Below, piece by piece: positions 24,701-32,468 of a DNA stretch of 64,000 nucleotides. The stretch comes from Pseudoflavonifractor sp. Marseille-P3106. GTDB taxonomy: Bacteria > Bacillota > Clostridia > Oscillospirales > Oscillospiraceae. Within the stretch, counting starts at the first letter, position 1. Each line of letters starts with the position of its first letter. The notes under the pieces are model-generated. The model saw only the letters and a list, made by a program, of their open reading frames with translations, ran no database searches and was not told the origin of the DNA. Where the stretch lies: assembly GCA_900169975.1 (NCBI GenBank), contig LT827125.1, positions 1 to 64,000 on the forward strand, written 5' to 3'. The position numbers and the translations under genes were made by a program.

Positions 24701-26912
24701 CGGGGCTGGAATTTCCGGCTGCCGCTTCCAGCTGAAATACCTGGGCGGCGAGGTCAGCGGCAGCGGCGGTACCGTGGTAGGCACTTATACGACTTCGGCC
24801 AACGGCTCCTTTACCGTCACGGGGCTCAGAAAGGGCTACTACATCTGCGAGGAGCTGGAGAGCGACAGCGGCCACGTCATTGACGCTGCCCCCCAGTCCT
24901 TCTACATTTCCGGGAAAGACCAGGATATCGTGACCCTCTATTTCTCCAACGCGCCCAAGGGGGCCGTTTTGGTCAAGAAAGTATCCAGCGCCGATAACAG
25001 CCCCTTGAGTGATGTGGAGTTCCTGGTGACAAAATCGGACGGCTCCGTAGTGGGCGATGCCAACGGCAAGTTTGTGACGGACTCCGCCGGGACCTTCCTG
25101 GTAGAAGGGGTGGAGCCTGGGACCACACTGGTCATTAAGGAAACCCGTGCCAAGCTAGGCTATCTGCTGGACGACACCCCCCAGACCGTCCAGGTCAAGG
25201 AGGGCCAGACCGTCACTGTTGAGGTTCGCAACAAACCCCTGGGAAACCTCATCATCCACAAGCTGTCCAGCAAGGACAAGACCCCGCTGGAGGGAGTGCA
25301 GTTCAAGATCACCTATGCGGACGGCTCCTACCTGCCGGATGAGGGCGGCAAGCTGTCCTCCAATGGACTGTACTGGACCAATACGGAGGGCCAGATCGTC
25401 CTCTCCGGCATCACCGGCACAGTAGTCGTGACCGAAGTAAAGAGCATCCCCGGATACACCATCGACCCAGATACCCAGAGCCAGACCGTGGTGGTCAACC
25501 CGGACGATACCCAGCAGCTCTACTTCTATAACGCGCCGACTGGCGGTGTGGAGCTCATCAAAGTCAATGACGCAGACAGGACAGAGCGCATCCCCAACAC
25601 CACCTTTGAGATCCGGCGGGTATCGGATGACGCCCTGGTGGACACCGTGACCACTGGACGGAATGGAACGGTGTACCTCCCTCTTGAGAGTGGCGATTAC
25701 TACGCCGTGGAAACTAAGGCCGCGGATGGATTCAAGCTGGACGATACGCCCATCTATTTTACCGTCAAGGACGGCGAGACCACCCGCAAGACCGTGGCCA
25801 ACAAGGCATTCTCCGGCATCCTCATCCATAAGGTGGACCCGGACGGCCGCGGCATCCCTGGCGTGACCTTCCTGCTCTATGACAGCGGTAAAACCCCCAT
25901 TGGCCAGTACACCAGCGACAACAGAGGATATGTCTATATCGACGACCTCACGGAGAGCGGCCGCTACTACCTGCGGGAGTTGGAAAACGAGGGGTATGTG
26001 CCGGACACAGAGCTAAAAACGGTCTACGTCAAGAGTGGCCGGACTACCGAGATCACCTGGGAGAACATCCCCATTACTGGACAAATCCAAATCGTCAAGA
26101 AGTCCGCCGACTACAACCCCACCACCGGTCTGCCTGCCGGGACGCTGCTGGAGGGGGGCGTGTTTGAGATCTATGATAAGGCGGGCAATTTGGTGGACAC
26201 TATCCGCTCCGACAGCCGAGGGCTGGCCGTGTCCAAACCCTTGCCTCTCTCCCGCTATACTATCCGGGAGGTCAAGGCCCCAGACCACTATGGCGTCAAT
26301 GAGACGGAACTCACCGCCTATCTGGAGCATGAGGGCCAGATCGTCCGCTTTGAAGTGATCAACAAGAGCCTGACCACCGGAGTATCCATTACCAAAACCG
26401 GACCCAAGGAAATCATGGCAGGCCAGCCAGTGCGCTACACCTTCTCCGGCATTGCCAATACCTCCAATGTCCGGCTGGACAGTTTCTATTGGAGGGACAC
26501 CCTGCCCGCCGCTGTAACTCTGGACCATGTTATCACCGGAAGCTACAATTTTCCCGGCGTGTATAAGGTCGTCTACAAGGTAAACAACACCGGTAGCTAC
26601 CGCACACTGGCGGATAACCTGAGCACCAGCCAGACCTATACTCTGGCCGCATCCCCCGCGGCCCTGGGCCTTGCCGCCAATGAGCGTGTGACCGAGATCA
26701 TGTTCGTGTTTGGGCAGGCGCCGGCCGGTTTCGCCCAGGTGGAGGCCCCCGTGATCTACTGCACCGCCGTCAATGGCTTGGCCGCCGGAGGTTCCTTTGT
26801 CAATGTGGCCGATGTGGGCGGCGTCTATAACGGCCAGTGGGTACAGGCCGTGACCCGCTGGGTAACGACTGTGTACGGCAAGACGGAGCCCCTGCCCCGC
26901 ACAGGCTATTGA
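21738..26912 (+). CDS. Giant Cna-B repeat adhesin with thioester-like domain
   Basis: 1724 residues, AGAAGGAGG upstream. Signal peptide 1-25 (FLACILILGILPAAAFAA). Residues about 70-145 fit a thioester domain: Cys in SPAYCVNPNQ (near 75) and Gln in NKYQAYYATKMALW (near 128), the pair that forms a reactive bond in covalent adhesins. From about 345 there are 13 Cna-B/SpaA-type repeats of about 85-95 residues, each opening like LxIxKxD and closing like GYVVTE. A C-terminal beta domain follows. It ends PLPRTGY with nothing after the motif: no hydrophobic stretch and no charged tail. Likely binds recipient or host surfaces. Confidence 0.88.
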   Translation: MKRLLSMFLACILILGILPAAAFAASSEEEALGEVNIYNGEYELGYLAINGAVKKQKYTYFLYESNDGSTKESPAYCVNPNQYGVPQTVGPGESIKYLAEEKASDPKVVGIISNGYPHRSLGELGLENKYQAYYATKMALWCYLLPNWNIANLKVAPGLSGDELDRGNRILAAAKDIYKRGTTYNYMLTPRMTVTADKSTAYPVTIGGQEYKQQVFTVWSETWVYNYDVSVAFSDPDSVPEGTKIVDANNREITAVTTKPTSDGYAGTFKVLYPADSVEGQSGNVQLSLSAPVAQYAAMYAVCQEKEQYGNLQNYICDLDNKIQLDVAAVSSYSSGGTTNPDETALKIVKLEEGTELPLEGAVFSVHDPEGKKVGSYSTGPDGTVTIPLTLEGHYTVTEEIPPRYHLLPEETTQHADVEYNKTATLTFWNAPYGSLRVEKRSDTGDALSGVTIQIKHIETGETRTGQTRNGIIVFDELAPGGWEVRELAGIDGWVADTDTVQTVAVVSGEESTATFINKELPGLRIIKYERGSMELMPGVSFEIFRDAESLGIFRTDQFGEILLTDCEPGTYRVEERDTGEDGHVLDTTPQEVELKAGDGIKELVFFNDRLPGIHLIKVDSADLSQPIANARFLIEAVDGSWGPEEYTTSEDGIIDLSKLPVGAYVVTELECPGYVVDDAQRIIHLDGNEQAQFVFTNSKLPSLHLYKESSDGTPLGGVTYRLARIEDGSRYLDRTTGPDGAICWEGLEPGVYSLQEVSTVSDHILDPTEYHVELFPGKDATICLQNDKRPNLTIHKSDADTGAPVPGTVFLVKGADGHSVAEVTTGPDGSATVENLLPGVYEVSEKSVPSPYLPDADPQLVTLYPNRDRDVYFENHKRPTVTIQKENSVTHDPIQYAEFHITWSSNKTETGEQRDLGTFQTDEAGQIVLEGIEDGWLTIKETKAAPGYQLPEDPITEVYVKGGENKTVTISNIPLSALVVYKQDSVTGAGISGCRFQLKYLGGEVSGSGGTVVGTYTTSANGSFTVTGLRKGYYICEELESDSGHVIDAAPQSFYISGKDQDIVTLYFSNAPKGAVLVKKVSSADNSPLSDVEFLVTKSDGSVVGDANGKFVTDSAGTFLVEGVEPGTTLVIKETRAKLGYLLDDTPQTVQVKEGQTVTVEVRNKPLGNLIIHKLSSKDKTPLEGVQFKITYADGSYLPDEGGKLSSNGLYWTNTEGQIVLSGITGTVVVTEVKSIPGYTIDPDTQSQTVVVNPDDTQQLYFYNAPTGGVELIKVNDADRTERIPNTTFEIRRVSDDALVDTVTTGRNGTVYLPLESGDYYAVETKAADGFKLDDTPIYFTVKDGETTRKTVANKAFSGILIHKVDPDGRGIPGVTFLLYDSGKTPIGQYTSDNRGYVYIDDLTESGRYYLRELENEGYVPDTELKTVYVKSGRTTEITWENIPITGQIQIVKKSADYNPTTGLPAGTLLEGGVFEIYDKAGNLVDTIRSDSRGLAVSKPLPLSRYTIREVKAPDHYGVNETELTAYLEHEGQIVRFEVINKSLTTGVSITKTGPKEIMAGQPVRYTFSGIANTSNVRLDSFYWRDTLPAAVTLDHVITGSYNFPGVYKVVYKVNNTGSYRTLADNLSTSQTYTLAASPAALGLAANERVTEIMFVFGQAPAGFAQVEAPVIYCTAVNGLAAGGSFVNVADVGGVYNGQWVQAVTRWVTTVYGKTEPLPRTGY

Positions 26913-26925
26913 GCATCCATTTTCA

Positions 26926-26966
26926 GAGAGCCGAAACGTCCCTCAATTTGAGGGACGTTTCGACTC
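26926..26966. repeat. Hairpin repeat copy 10
   Basis: GAAACGTCCCTCA/TGAGGGACGTTTC is perfect, with AGAG/CTCT continuing outside. Compared with most copies, GTCCCC has become CGTCCC and the other arm has changed to match. Confidence 0.93.
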
Positions 26967-26987
26967 TTCCGTTTTGAAGGAGGAACT

Positions 26988-27893
26988 ATGCCAGACTATC
27001 AGGCTGTCTCCAGCGGCCATGAGATCAGCAAGAAGATTGCTGACCTCCTGGAGGACATTGACCACATCCAATACAACGGGAACAACCGGGCCCGCCGTGT
27101 GCGAAACGTGAACGACTATATCCAGGGCCGAAACGATATGCCCCTGGAGCCCCTGCTGGACTGGGCGGCCAAGGCGGACAGCGGAGCCTATGCGGGAAGA
27201 GTGGCGGCGGTCCGACAAATGCTCCAGGCGTTTCAGCGGCAGAAGTCGCTGCTGGGCCGTCCCTACCAGATGCCGCACAGCTTAAAGAGCACCTATAAAT
27301 GCTGCCTGCCGGAACGGTCAGACCGGGCCAAGGTCATTGACCAGGAGACCTTCGACCGGGCGGCACAGAGCGGCTTCCCCTACGGCTTTTTTCGACACTC
27401 ATTTTTTGACGGGGTGGACCTTTACTGTATACCGGACGGGGAGGACTGCTCTTGCAGTACCTTTCAAAATTGCTCCTTTGTTGCCAGCCGGGTCCACGGC
27501 GCGATGTTCCTGCACAGCTGCCTATACGGCTGTGAGTTTCACTCCTGTGATATCCAGGACACGACTTTTTTGGGGACGACGTTTGCCAATACCCATTTCA
27601 AGGACTGCACCCTTCGGAAGGACAGTTTTTTGGCGGCGCACTTGAAGTCCTGCCTGACCGTAGACTGCATTATGGAAGAGATCGACTTCTCCCATGCAGC
27701 TCTGGACGGCTGTACCTATGGACGTATCCAGGCCGGGGACATTCGGAACCTGGCTTCGGCAAAGATCACCCAGGGCGGAGCCACAGCGGAAGAGTGCGCG
27801 GAAAACCGGGCGGCTGTCTTTCGCGCCTTTGGCGTGCGGGACCAGGAGCGGCCCCCGGCTGCACGAAAGCGGCCCTCTGCACCGGAGCGGTAA
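26988..27893 (+). CDS. Pentapeptide-like repeat protein
   Basis: 301 residues, GGAGG upstream. N-terminal helical region (1-100), then from about 150 to 250 a run of five-residue coils (FQNCSFVASRVHGAMFL, CEFHSCDIQDTTFLGTTF) typical of pentapeptide-repeat right-handed beta helices, here with unusually many Cys. Such proteins often mimic DNA or bind partner proteins. The tail RKRPSAPER is basic. It is 12 bases before virD4, so it may be co-translated with the transfer genes. Confidence 0.75.
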   Translation: MPDYQAVSSGHEISKKIADLLEDIDHIQYNGNNRARRVRNVNDYIQGRNDMPLEPLLDWAAKADSGAYAGRVAAVRQMLQAFQRQKSLLGRPYQMPHSLKSTYKCCLPERSDRAKVIDQETFDRAAQSGFPYGFFRHSFFDGVDLYCIPDGEDCSCSTFQNCSFVASRVHGAMFLHSCLYGCEFHSCDIQDTTFLGTTFANTHFKDCTLRKDSFLAAHLKSCLTVDCIMEEIDFSHAALDGCTYGRIQAGDIRNLASAKITQGGATAEECAENRAAVFRAFGVRDQERPPAARKRPSAPER

Positions 27894-27905
27894 GGGGGCG
27901 GCGCT

Positions 27906-29642
27906 ATGCACAAAAACAATACGGTCAGTCCGCTCCTGTGGGGATCCCTTACTCTGCCTGTGCTCTGGCTGGCGGCTCTGTTGGCCTCCGGCTATGAGGA
28001 CGGTATGACGGTATTCGACCTGATGGGCCGTTTCGATGAGCTGCTGGAGCATCCCTTCTCCATCCGCTGGACGCCCCACACTCCAAAATTCATACTGGGG
28101 GCCCTGCTGGTGTACGGCTTCGCCGTAGTGCTCTACTGCTCCACCCGAGAGAACAGGAGACCCGGCGAGGAACATGGTTCCGCCAAGTGGGGCAGTCCCA
28201 AGCAGCTCAATGCCAAGTATCGGGACAAGAACCCCTTCCAGAACACCATCCTCACGCAGAATGTCCGCATGGGCCTCAACGGAAAGGTCCACCGCCGCAA
28301 TCTCCTGCAAATCGTCATTGGCGGCTCCGGCGCAGGCAAGACCCGCTTCTTCTGCAAGCCAAACCTCATGCAGGCAAATTGCAGTTTTCTGGTCACTGAC
28401 CCGAAGGGGGAGACGATGCGGGCCGTGGCCCCGCTGCTCATCGAAAAGGGCTATGTTATCAAGGTATTCGACCTGATCGACACGGACCATTCCGACGCCT
28501 TCAACCCGTTTCCCTATCTGAAGGACGATAAGGACGCCATGAAGCTGGTGAACAATCTCATCAAAAACACCACCCCTAAAAACGCCTCCAACAACGATCC
28601 GTTTTGGGAGAAATCGGAAATCGCTCTGGATACGGCCCTGATCCTGTACCTGCTCCATGAGGCGCCCCCGGAGGAGCAAAATCTGGAGATGGTCATGTAT
28701 ATGATCGAGAACGGCGGAGCCAGGGAGGACGACGATGATTTTCAATCCCCTCTGGATATGCTCTTTGAGGCCCTGGAGGAAGAGGAGCCGGACCATGTGG
28801 CTGTGCGGGAATACAAGATATTCAAGCAGGCCGCCGGTAAAACGGCCAAGTCCATCCTGGTCTCCGCCGCTGTCCGCCTCTCCGCCTTCATCCTGCCTCA
28901 GATCACCCGCATCACTTCACGGGACGATATGGAGCTGGGCCTCATGGGGGAGCGCAAACAGGCTGTGTTCGCCATCATCCCGGACAACGACGGCACCTTC
29001 AACTATCTGGTGGGTATGCTCTACACCTGCGCCTTTCAGACCCTCTACTACCAAGCTGATAAAATTCACCGCGGTGAACTGCCCGTACCAGTCCGTTTAA
29101 TAATGGACGAGTTTTGTAATGTGGCATTACCAGATGATTTTGGGAAGATCCAGGCCACCATGCGCTCCCGCAACATCATGTCCACCATAGTGCTCCAGAA
29201 CATTTCCGCACTCAAGGCCCTGTTCAAGGATGAATGGGAGGGCCTGTTGGGCAATGCGGACACGACCCTCTATTTGGGCGGAAATGAGCAGTCCACCCAC
29301 AAGTACATCTCCGAACTGCTGGGCAAGGAGACCTTGGATACCCGCAACCGCAGCGTGTCACGGGGCTCTCACGGCTCCAGCTCTGTCAGCTATCAGCAGA
29401 CCGGCCGGGAGCTGATGACCCCTGACGAGGTACGGACCATGGATAACGACTACGCGATCCTGTTCATCCGAGGGGAAAAGCCTGTGATGGACAAAAAGTA
29501 TGACATCCTCAAGCACCCCTATATCAAACTGACGGAGGACGGCGGGGCTCCCCCCTATGTCCACCATCCCGGCCTGACCTATGCCCGGCCCGACCTGTCC
29601 ATATCCTTTGAGAGTCTGGACGATATTGAAATTTTGGAATGA
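27906..29642 (+). CDS. virD4: VirD4/TraG-type coupling protein ATPase
   Basis: 578 residues. Two N-terminal membrane helices (about 10-25 and 60-77), then the ATPase: Walker A GGSGAGKT (near 138), Walker B RLIMDEFCN (near 395), and the TraG/VirD4 signature EHGSAKWGSP before it. It receives the relaxase-DNA complex and any protein substrates and passes them to the channel. Its partner is probably the PcfB-like protein at 17201. It starts the transfer operon proper. Confidence 0.95.
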   Translation: MHKNNTVSPLLWGSLTLPVLWLAALLASGYEDGMTVFDLMGRFDELLEHPFSIRWTPHTPKFILGALLVYGFAVVLYCSTRENRRPGEEHGSAKWGSPKQLNAKYRDKNPFQNTILTQNVRMGLNGKVHRRNLLQIVIGGSGAGKTRFFCKPNLMQANCSFLVTDPKGETMRAVAPLLIEKGYVIKVFDLIDTDHSDAFNPFPYLKDDKDAMKLVNNLIKNTTPKNASNNDPFWEKSEIALDTALILYLLHEAPPEEQNLEMVMYMIENGGAREDDDDFQSPLDMLFEALEEEEPDHVAVREYKIFKQAAGKTAKSILVSAAVRLSAFILPQITRITSRDDMELGLMGERKQAVFAIIPDNDGTFNYLVGMLYTCAFQTLYYQADKIHRGELPVPVRLIMDEFCNVALPDDFGKIQATMRSRNIMSTIVLQNISALKALFKDEWEGLLGNADTTLYLGGNEQSTHKYISELLGKETLDTRNRSVSRGSHGSSSVSYQQTGRELMTPDEVRTMDNDYAILFIRGEKPVMDKKYDILKHPYIKLTEDGGAPPYVHHPGLTYARPDLSISFESLDDIEILE

Positions 29643-29655
29643 GAGGTTGATTTTT

Positions 29656-30000
29656 ATGTTGAACAAGAAGAATACCAAGCCGGAGACCCTTTGCCGGCAG
29701 CGGAAAGTGCGCCGGTCCTATTTCTCTGCTGTATTGGCCCTGACCCTGTGCGCGGCGCTGACCTGCCCGGCGCTGGCCGCCGACACGGACCCCCTTTCCA
29801 TCGTCAACAACCTCAGCGACTTCATTTTCTCCTGCATCAAGGCCATTGGCGTGATCGTTCTGGGCTGGGGCATCGTCCAGTTGGGAATGTCCATCCAGTC
29901 CCACGACGCATCCCAGCGCACCCAGGGCATCCTCTGTGTGTTTGGCGGGCTGCTGATCGCCTTCTCCAAGGAGATCCTGACCGCCATCGGCGTGGTGTAA
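29656..30000 (+). CDS. Maff2-family small membrane protein
   Basis: 114 residues. A hydrophobic segment (about 22-42, AVLALTLCAALTCPALA) looks like a cleaved signal, followed by two helices (FIFSCIKAIGVIVLGWGIVQLG and GILCVFGGLLIAF). This matches the Maff2 family found in the transfer operon of Tn1549-like elements. The VirB2 pilin-like role is proposed from position and size, not shown. ATG has GAGAGG upstream. Confidence 0.8.
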   Translation: MLNKKNTKPETLCRQRKVRRSYFSAVLALTLCAALTCPALAADTDPLSIVNNLSDFIFSCIKAIGVIVLGWGIVQLGMSIQSHDASQRTQGILCVFGGLLIAFSKEILTAIGVV

Positions 30001-30014
30001 AGTACAGCGCGGTA

Positions 30015-30046
30015 CAAAAAGTCGCCTCAATTTGAGGGAACTTTTG
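30015..30046. repeat. Hairpin repeat copy 11
   Basis: CAAAAAGT...ACTTTTG outer arms and CCTCAATTTGAGG core, with a two-base irregularity between. It directly precedes the promoter of the toxin-antitoxin pair. Confidence 0.85.
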
Positions 30047-30049
30047 AGA

Positions 30050-30078
30050 TTGACCAGAGGTGATAATTGATGTATAAT
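30050..30078 (+). promoter_or_regulatory. Promoter of the toxin-antitoxin pair
   Basis: TTGACC (30050-30055) and TATAAT (30073-30078), 17 bases apart. It gives the pair its own transcription inside the transfer operon. Confidence 0.78.
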
Positions 30079-30111
30079 TCAGTAAGAATAATTACCGAAG
30101 GAGGGACGGCT

Positions 30112-30378
30112 ATGATGATCCGATCCGCCACCACTCTGCGGAATGACTATGACAAGATGGTGAAGCTCTCTCAGGAGCGGCAGGAGCCGATTTTCCTGAC
30201 ACGCAACGGTGAGGGCGAGATGGTGTTTCTCCCCATCGAATTGTGGGAAAAGCGGGAAGCGGAGCTGGACCTGCTGGCGGAATCCCTGCGGAGAGAGCAG
30301 AACCTGACGGCCGGGGCCAAGACGTACTCCATGCAGGAGATGGAGGCCCTTACGGAGGATGTGTTAGGTGAAGGTTGA
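30112..30378 (+). CDS. Phd/YefM-type antitoxin
   Basis: 88 residues from ATG 30112, chosen for AAGGAGG at 30098-30104. Opens IRSATTLRNDYDKMVKLSQERQEPIFLTRNGEGEMVFLP, the Phd/YefM DNA-binding fold, followed by an acidic C-terminal helix that would wrap the toxin. Antitoxins of this type repress their own promoter as toxin complexes. The gene overlaps the toxin by 11 bases. Confidence 0.88.
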   Translation: MMIRSATTLRNDYDKMVKLSQERQEPIFLTRNGEGEMVFLPIELWEKREAELDLLAESLRREQNLTAGAKTYSMQEMEALTEDVLGEG

Positions 30379-30679
30379 ATGGCTGTATGAGGCCCGGAAC
30401 GAGTACCGGGACATCCTCCAGTTCTATCGGGCACAGGTGGGGGTGAAGTATGCCAGGGCCTTCGCGGACAAGGTGCTGCACGCGGCCGGGCAACTGTCCC
30501 GCTTTCCCGAGTCCGGCGTCCTGCGGAGCGAGACGCTGATGGGCAGGTATGGGTTCCGCGCCCTGTTTCTCGACCACTATGTACTCATTTACAAGGTACA
30601 GGGAGACACGGTGCATATCTACCACTTCAAGGACGCACGGAAAAACTACATCTATCAGATCTTCGGCTTGGAAGAATAA
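30368..30679 (+). CDS. RelE/ParE-family toxin
   Basis: 103 residues from GTG 30368 (preceded by a GGAGG in the antitoxin end). The pattern VEWLYEARNEYRDILQFYRAQVG, then LSRFPESGVLR, YGFRALFLDHYVLIYKV and VHIYHFKDARKNY fits the RelE/ParE fold. These toxins cut mRNA or poison gyrase; which of the two cannot be told here. With its antitoxin it would punish loss of the element. Confidence 0.88.
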   Translation: MKVEWLYEARNEYRDILQFYRAQVGVKYARAFADKVLHAAGQLSRFPESGVLRSETLMGRYGFRALFLDHYVLIYKVQGDTVHIYHFKDARKNYIYQIFGLEE

Positions 30680-30699
30680 CTGAAAACAGCTGTGACAAG

Positions 30700-30740
30700 A
30701 GCACATCCCGTCAGAATGGCGGGGTGTGCTCTTGCTTTTT
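30700..30740 (+). terminator. Terminator after the toxin gene
   Basis: GAGCACA...TGTGCTC stem closed over CCC/GGG, then TTGCTTTTT. It separates the toxin-antitoxin unit from virB6, whose TTG start is only 16 bases further. Confidence 0.82.
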
Positions 30741-30755
30741 CAAGGGGTGATACGA

Positions 30756-31595
30756 TTGAGTGATAACTGGGTGGTGCAGGCTCTGCAATCCGCCTTCAAT
30801 GTCTGGAACGACAAGCTGACAGAGATATGGTCTCTGGTCACGACCACGCCCCAGGAGTTCCGGGGCGGCGATATATGGAACGCCGTTGTGGGCATCAATG
30901 AGGGCTTGAAAGCCATTGGATATGGCCTTCTGGTCCTCTTTTTCGCCATGGGCATCTTCCAGTCCGCGGCCAGTTTTCGGGAGATACAGAGGCCGGAATA
31001 TGCCCTGCGCCATTTTATCCGGTTCATTGCGGCCAAGGTGGCCGTCAGCTCCGCCATGGAGATCATGACCGTCCTGTTCTCCATCTGCGGCGGGGTGGTC
31101 CAGTCGGTGATGAGCGGCGTGGGCGGTATGGCGTCCGCTGGTGTGACGGTCCCCCCGGAGATGGTGGATGCCATTGAGAGCGTAGGTTTTCTGCACAGCA
31201 TCCCCCTGTGGATCGTGGCCATGCTGGGCAACTTGTTTATTACGATCATGTCCTTCATTTTGATTATGACCGTCTACGGCCGCTTTTTCCGTATCTACAT
31301 TTTTACCGCATTGGCCCCCATCCCTCTGGCATCCTTTGCCGGAGAGGGGACCAGCTTTGCGGGCAAGCAGTTCATCAAGTCCTACATCGGCGTGTGTACG
31401 GAGGGTGCGGTGATCGTCCTGGCCTGCCTCATTTTCTCCGCGTTCATGTCCAGCGGTTCCCCGGTGCCGGATACCTCTTTGAGCCCTGTGGTCATGGCCT
31501 GGCAGTACATCGGGGAGACGATCTTCAATATGCTGGTCCTGGTCGGTCTGGTCAAGGGGGCCGAACGCATCGTGAAGGAGCTGTTTGGCCTTTAA
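30756..31595 (+). CDS. VirB6/TrbL-like channel protein
   Basis: 279 residues from TTG 30756, selected because AAGGGG lies 8 bases upstream. Longer frames run into the terminator. Six or so hydrophobic segments (for example GYGLLVLFFAMGIFQ, FIAAKVAVSSAMEIMTVLF, WIVAMLGNLFITIMSFILIMTVY, EGAVIVLACLIFSAFM, IFNMLVLVGLV) and a conserved IFTALAPIPLASFAGEGTS match VirB6-type inner-membrane channel proteins of Gram-positive conjugation systems. Ends right before hairpin copy 12. Confidence 0.85.
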   Translation: MSDNWVVQALQSAFNVWNDKLTEIWSLVTTTPQEFRGGDIWNAVVGINEGLKAIGYGLLVLFFAMGIFQSAASFREIQRPEYALRHFIRFIAAKVAVSSAMEIMTVLFSICGGVVQSVMSGVGGMASAGVTVPPEMVDAIESVGFLHSIPLWIVAMLGNLFITIMSFILIMTVYGRFFRIYIFTALAPIPLASFAGEGTSFAGKQFIKSYIGVCTEGAVIVLACLIFSAFMSSGSPVPDTSLSPVVMAWQYIGETIFNMLVLVGLVKGAERIVKELFGL

Positions 31596-31597
31596 AA

Positions 31598-31626
31598 AAA
31601 TCGTCCCTCAATTTGAGGGACGATTT
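31598..31626. repeat. Hairpin repeat copy 12
   Basis: AAATCGTCCCTCA/TGAGGGACGATTT, perfect 13-bp stem. Both arms differ from the consensus (TCG/CGA) in a matching way. It lies between convergent genes. Confidence 0.93.
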
Positions 31627-31647
31627 GAGAGGCCATGCTTCCGGCAG

Positions 31648-32019
31648 TTATTCATCAAATTTGAGAACGGCATTGCCATCCTCCACAACGAAATGGAACT
31701 GGCCGTTTTGATAACCCATCTCCCTGGCCGCGTGGGCCTGGGCGGAGATCTGTTCCATCAGGCGGCGCTCCTCCAGGTGCTCCGCCAGCTTGGGCCCCAC
31801 CCAGCGGAGAATGGTGATGACTGCCAGCGCGGCGAAGATCCCCCGGTACAGCAGCGGGTGGTCAACGGTCCAGTCTGGAAAGACCAGGTTGGTACAGAGC
31901 GCGTAGACCAGCAGGGGCATGAGTTTCAGCTTTGCCAGGATACAGAGTGCGAGACGGAGCAGGAACAGGGCCAGAAAGACGAGGAACAGCTGCTGGATGA
32001 TCGTCATGTTCATAAACAT
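31648..32019 (-). CDS. Small membrane protein on the opposite strand
   Basis: 123 residues, read leftwards, with AAAGGAGG before its ATG at 32019. Two or three hydrophobic segments (IIQQLFLVFLALFLLRLALCILA, LMPLLVYALCTNLVF, GIFAALAVITILRWVGP) and a soluble C-terminus. It is the only ICE transfer-region gene on this strand, flanked by virB6 and prgI. Possibly an entry-exclusion or immunity-like protein; that is a guess. No family recognised. Confidence 0.75.
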   Translation of the reverse strand: MFMNMTIIQQLFLVFLALFLLRLALCILAKLKLMPLLVYALCTNLVFPDWTVDHPLLYRGIFAALAVITILRWVGPKLAEHLEERRLMEQISAQAHAAREMGYQNGQFHFVVEDGNAVLKFDE

Positions 32020-32123
32020 TACAGAAACCTCCTTTATTTGTTCTGAAGTACGGCTTTTTCTGTAATTATTATCTCATATTTCTAAAAATGTGTCAAAAAA
32101 TCGCTTTTTTGAGGTGAAAATCT

Positions 32124-32468
32124 ATGGAGATCAAAATTCCGAAGGAAGTGCATCAGCACAGGGAGACCATCTTTTTCGGCCTGTCCACCCGGCAGTTCCT
32201 TTGCTCCGTCCTGGCCGTGGGCGCGGCTGTGGGCGTCTATTTTGCGCTGAAGGGCATCGTAGGCCAGGAGACCGCCAGCTGGCTGTGCATCCTGGCCGCC
32301 GCCCCCATCGCTGTGACCGGCTTTTTCCGCTACAACGGCCTGACCTTTGAGCGGTTTGCCTGGGCCTTTTTGAAGTCTCAGGTCCTGTGCGCCGGGCCCC
32401 GCGTGTACCGGGCGGAAAACCTTTACCTCCAGACCATGCCGGGCAAGAAGGAGGTGTGGGACAAGTGA
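32124..32468 (+). CDS. prgI: PrgI/VirB3-like membrane protein
   Basis: 114 residues, TTGAGG upstream. Opens with the PrgI pattern MEIKIPKEVHQHRETIFFGLSTRQF, followed by two helices (LCSVLAVGAAVGVYFAL and WLCILAAAPIAVTGFF) and a short basic tail. PrgI is the VirB3 counterpart that anchors the VirB4 ATPase. Its stop overlaps the virB4 start (GTGA). Confidence 0.9.
   Translation: MEIKIPKEVHQHRETIFFGLSTRQFLCSVLAVGAAVGVYFALKGIVGQETASWLCILAAAPIAVTGFFRYNGLTFERFAWAFLKSQVLCAGPRVYRAENLYLQTMPGKKEVWDK

Noticed and set aside
27522-28796. Minus-strand frame of 424 residues across virD4
   Set aside because: Antisense of the coupling protein with no start signal or family resemblance.
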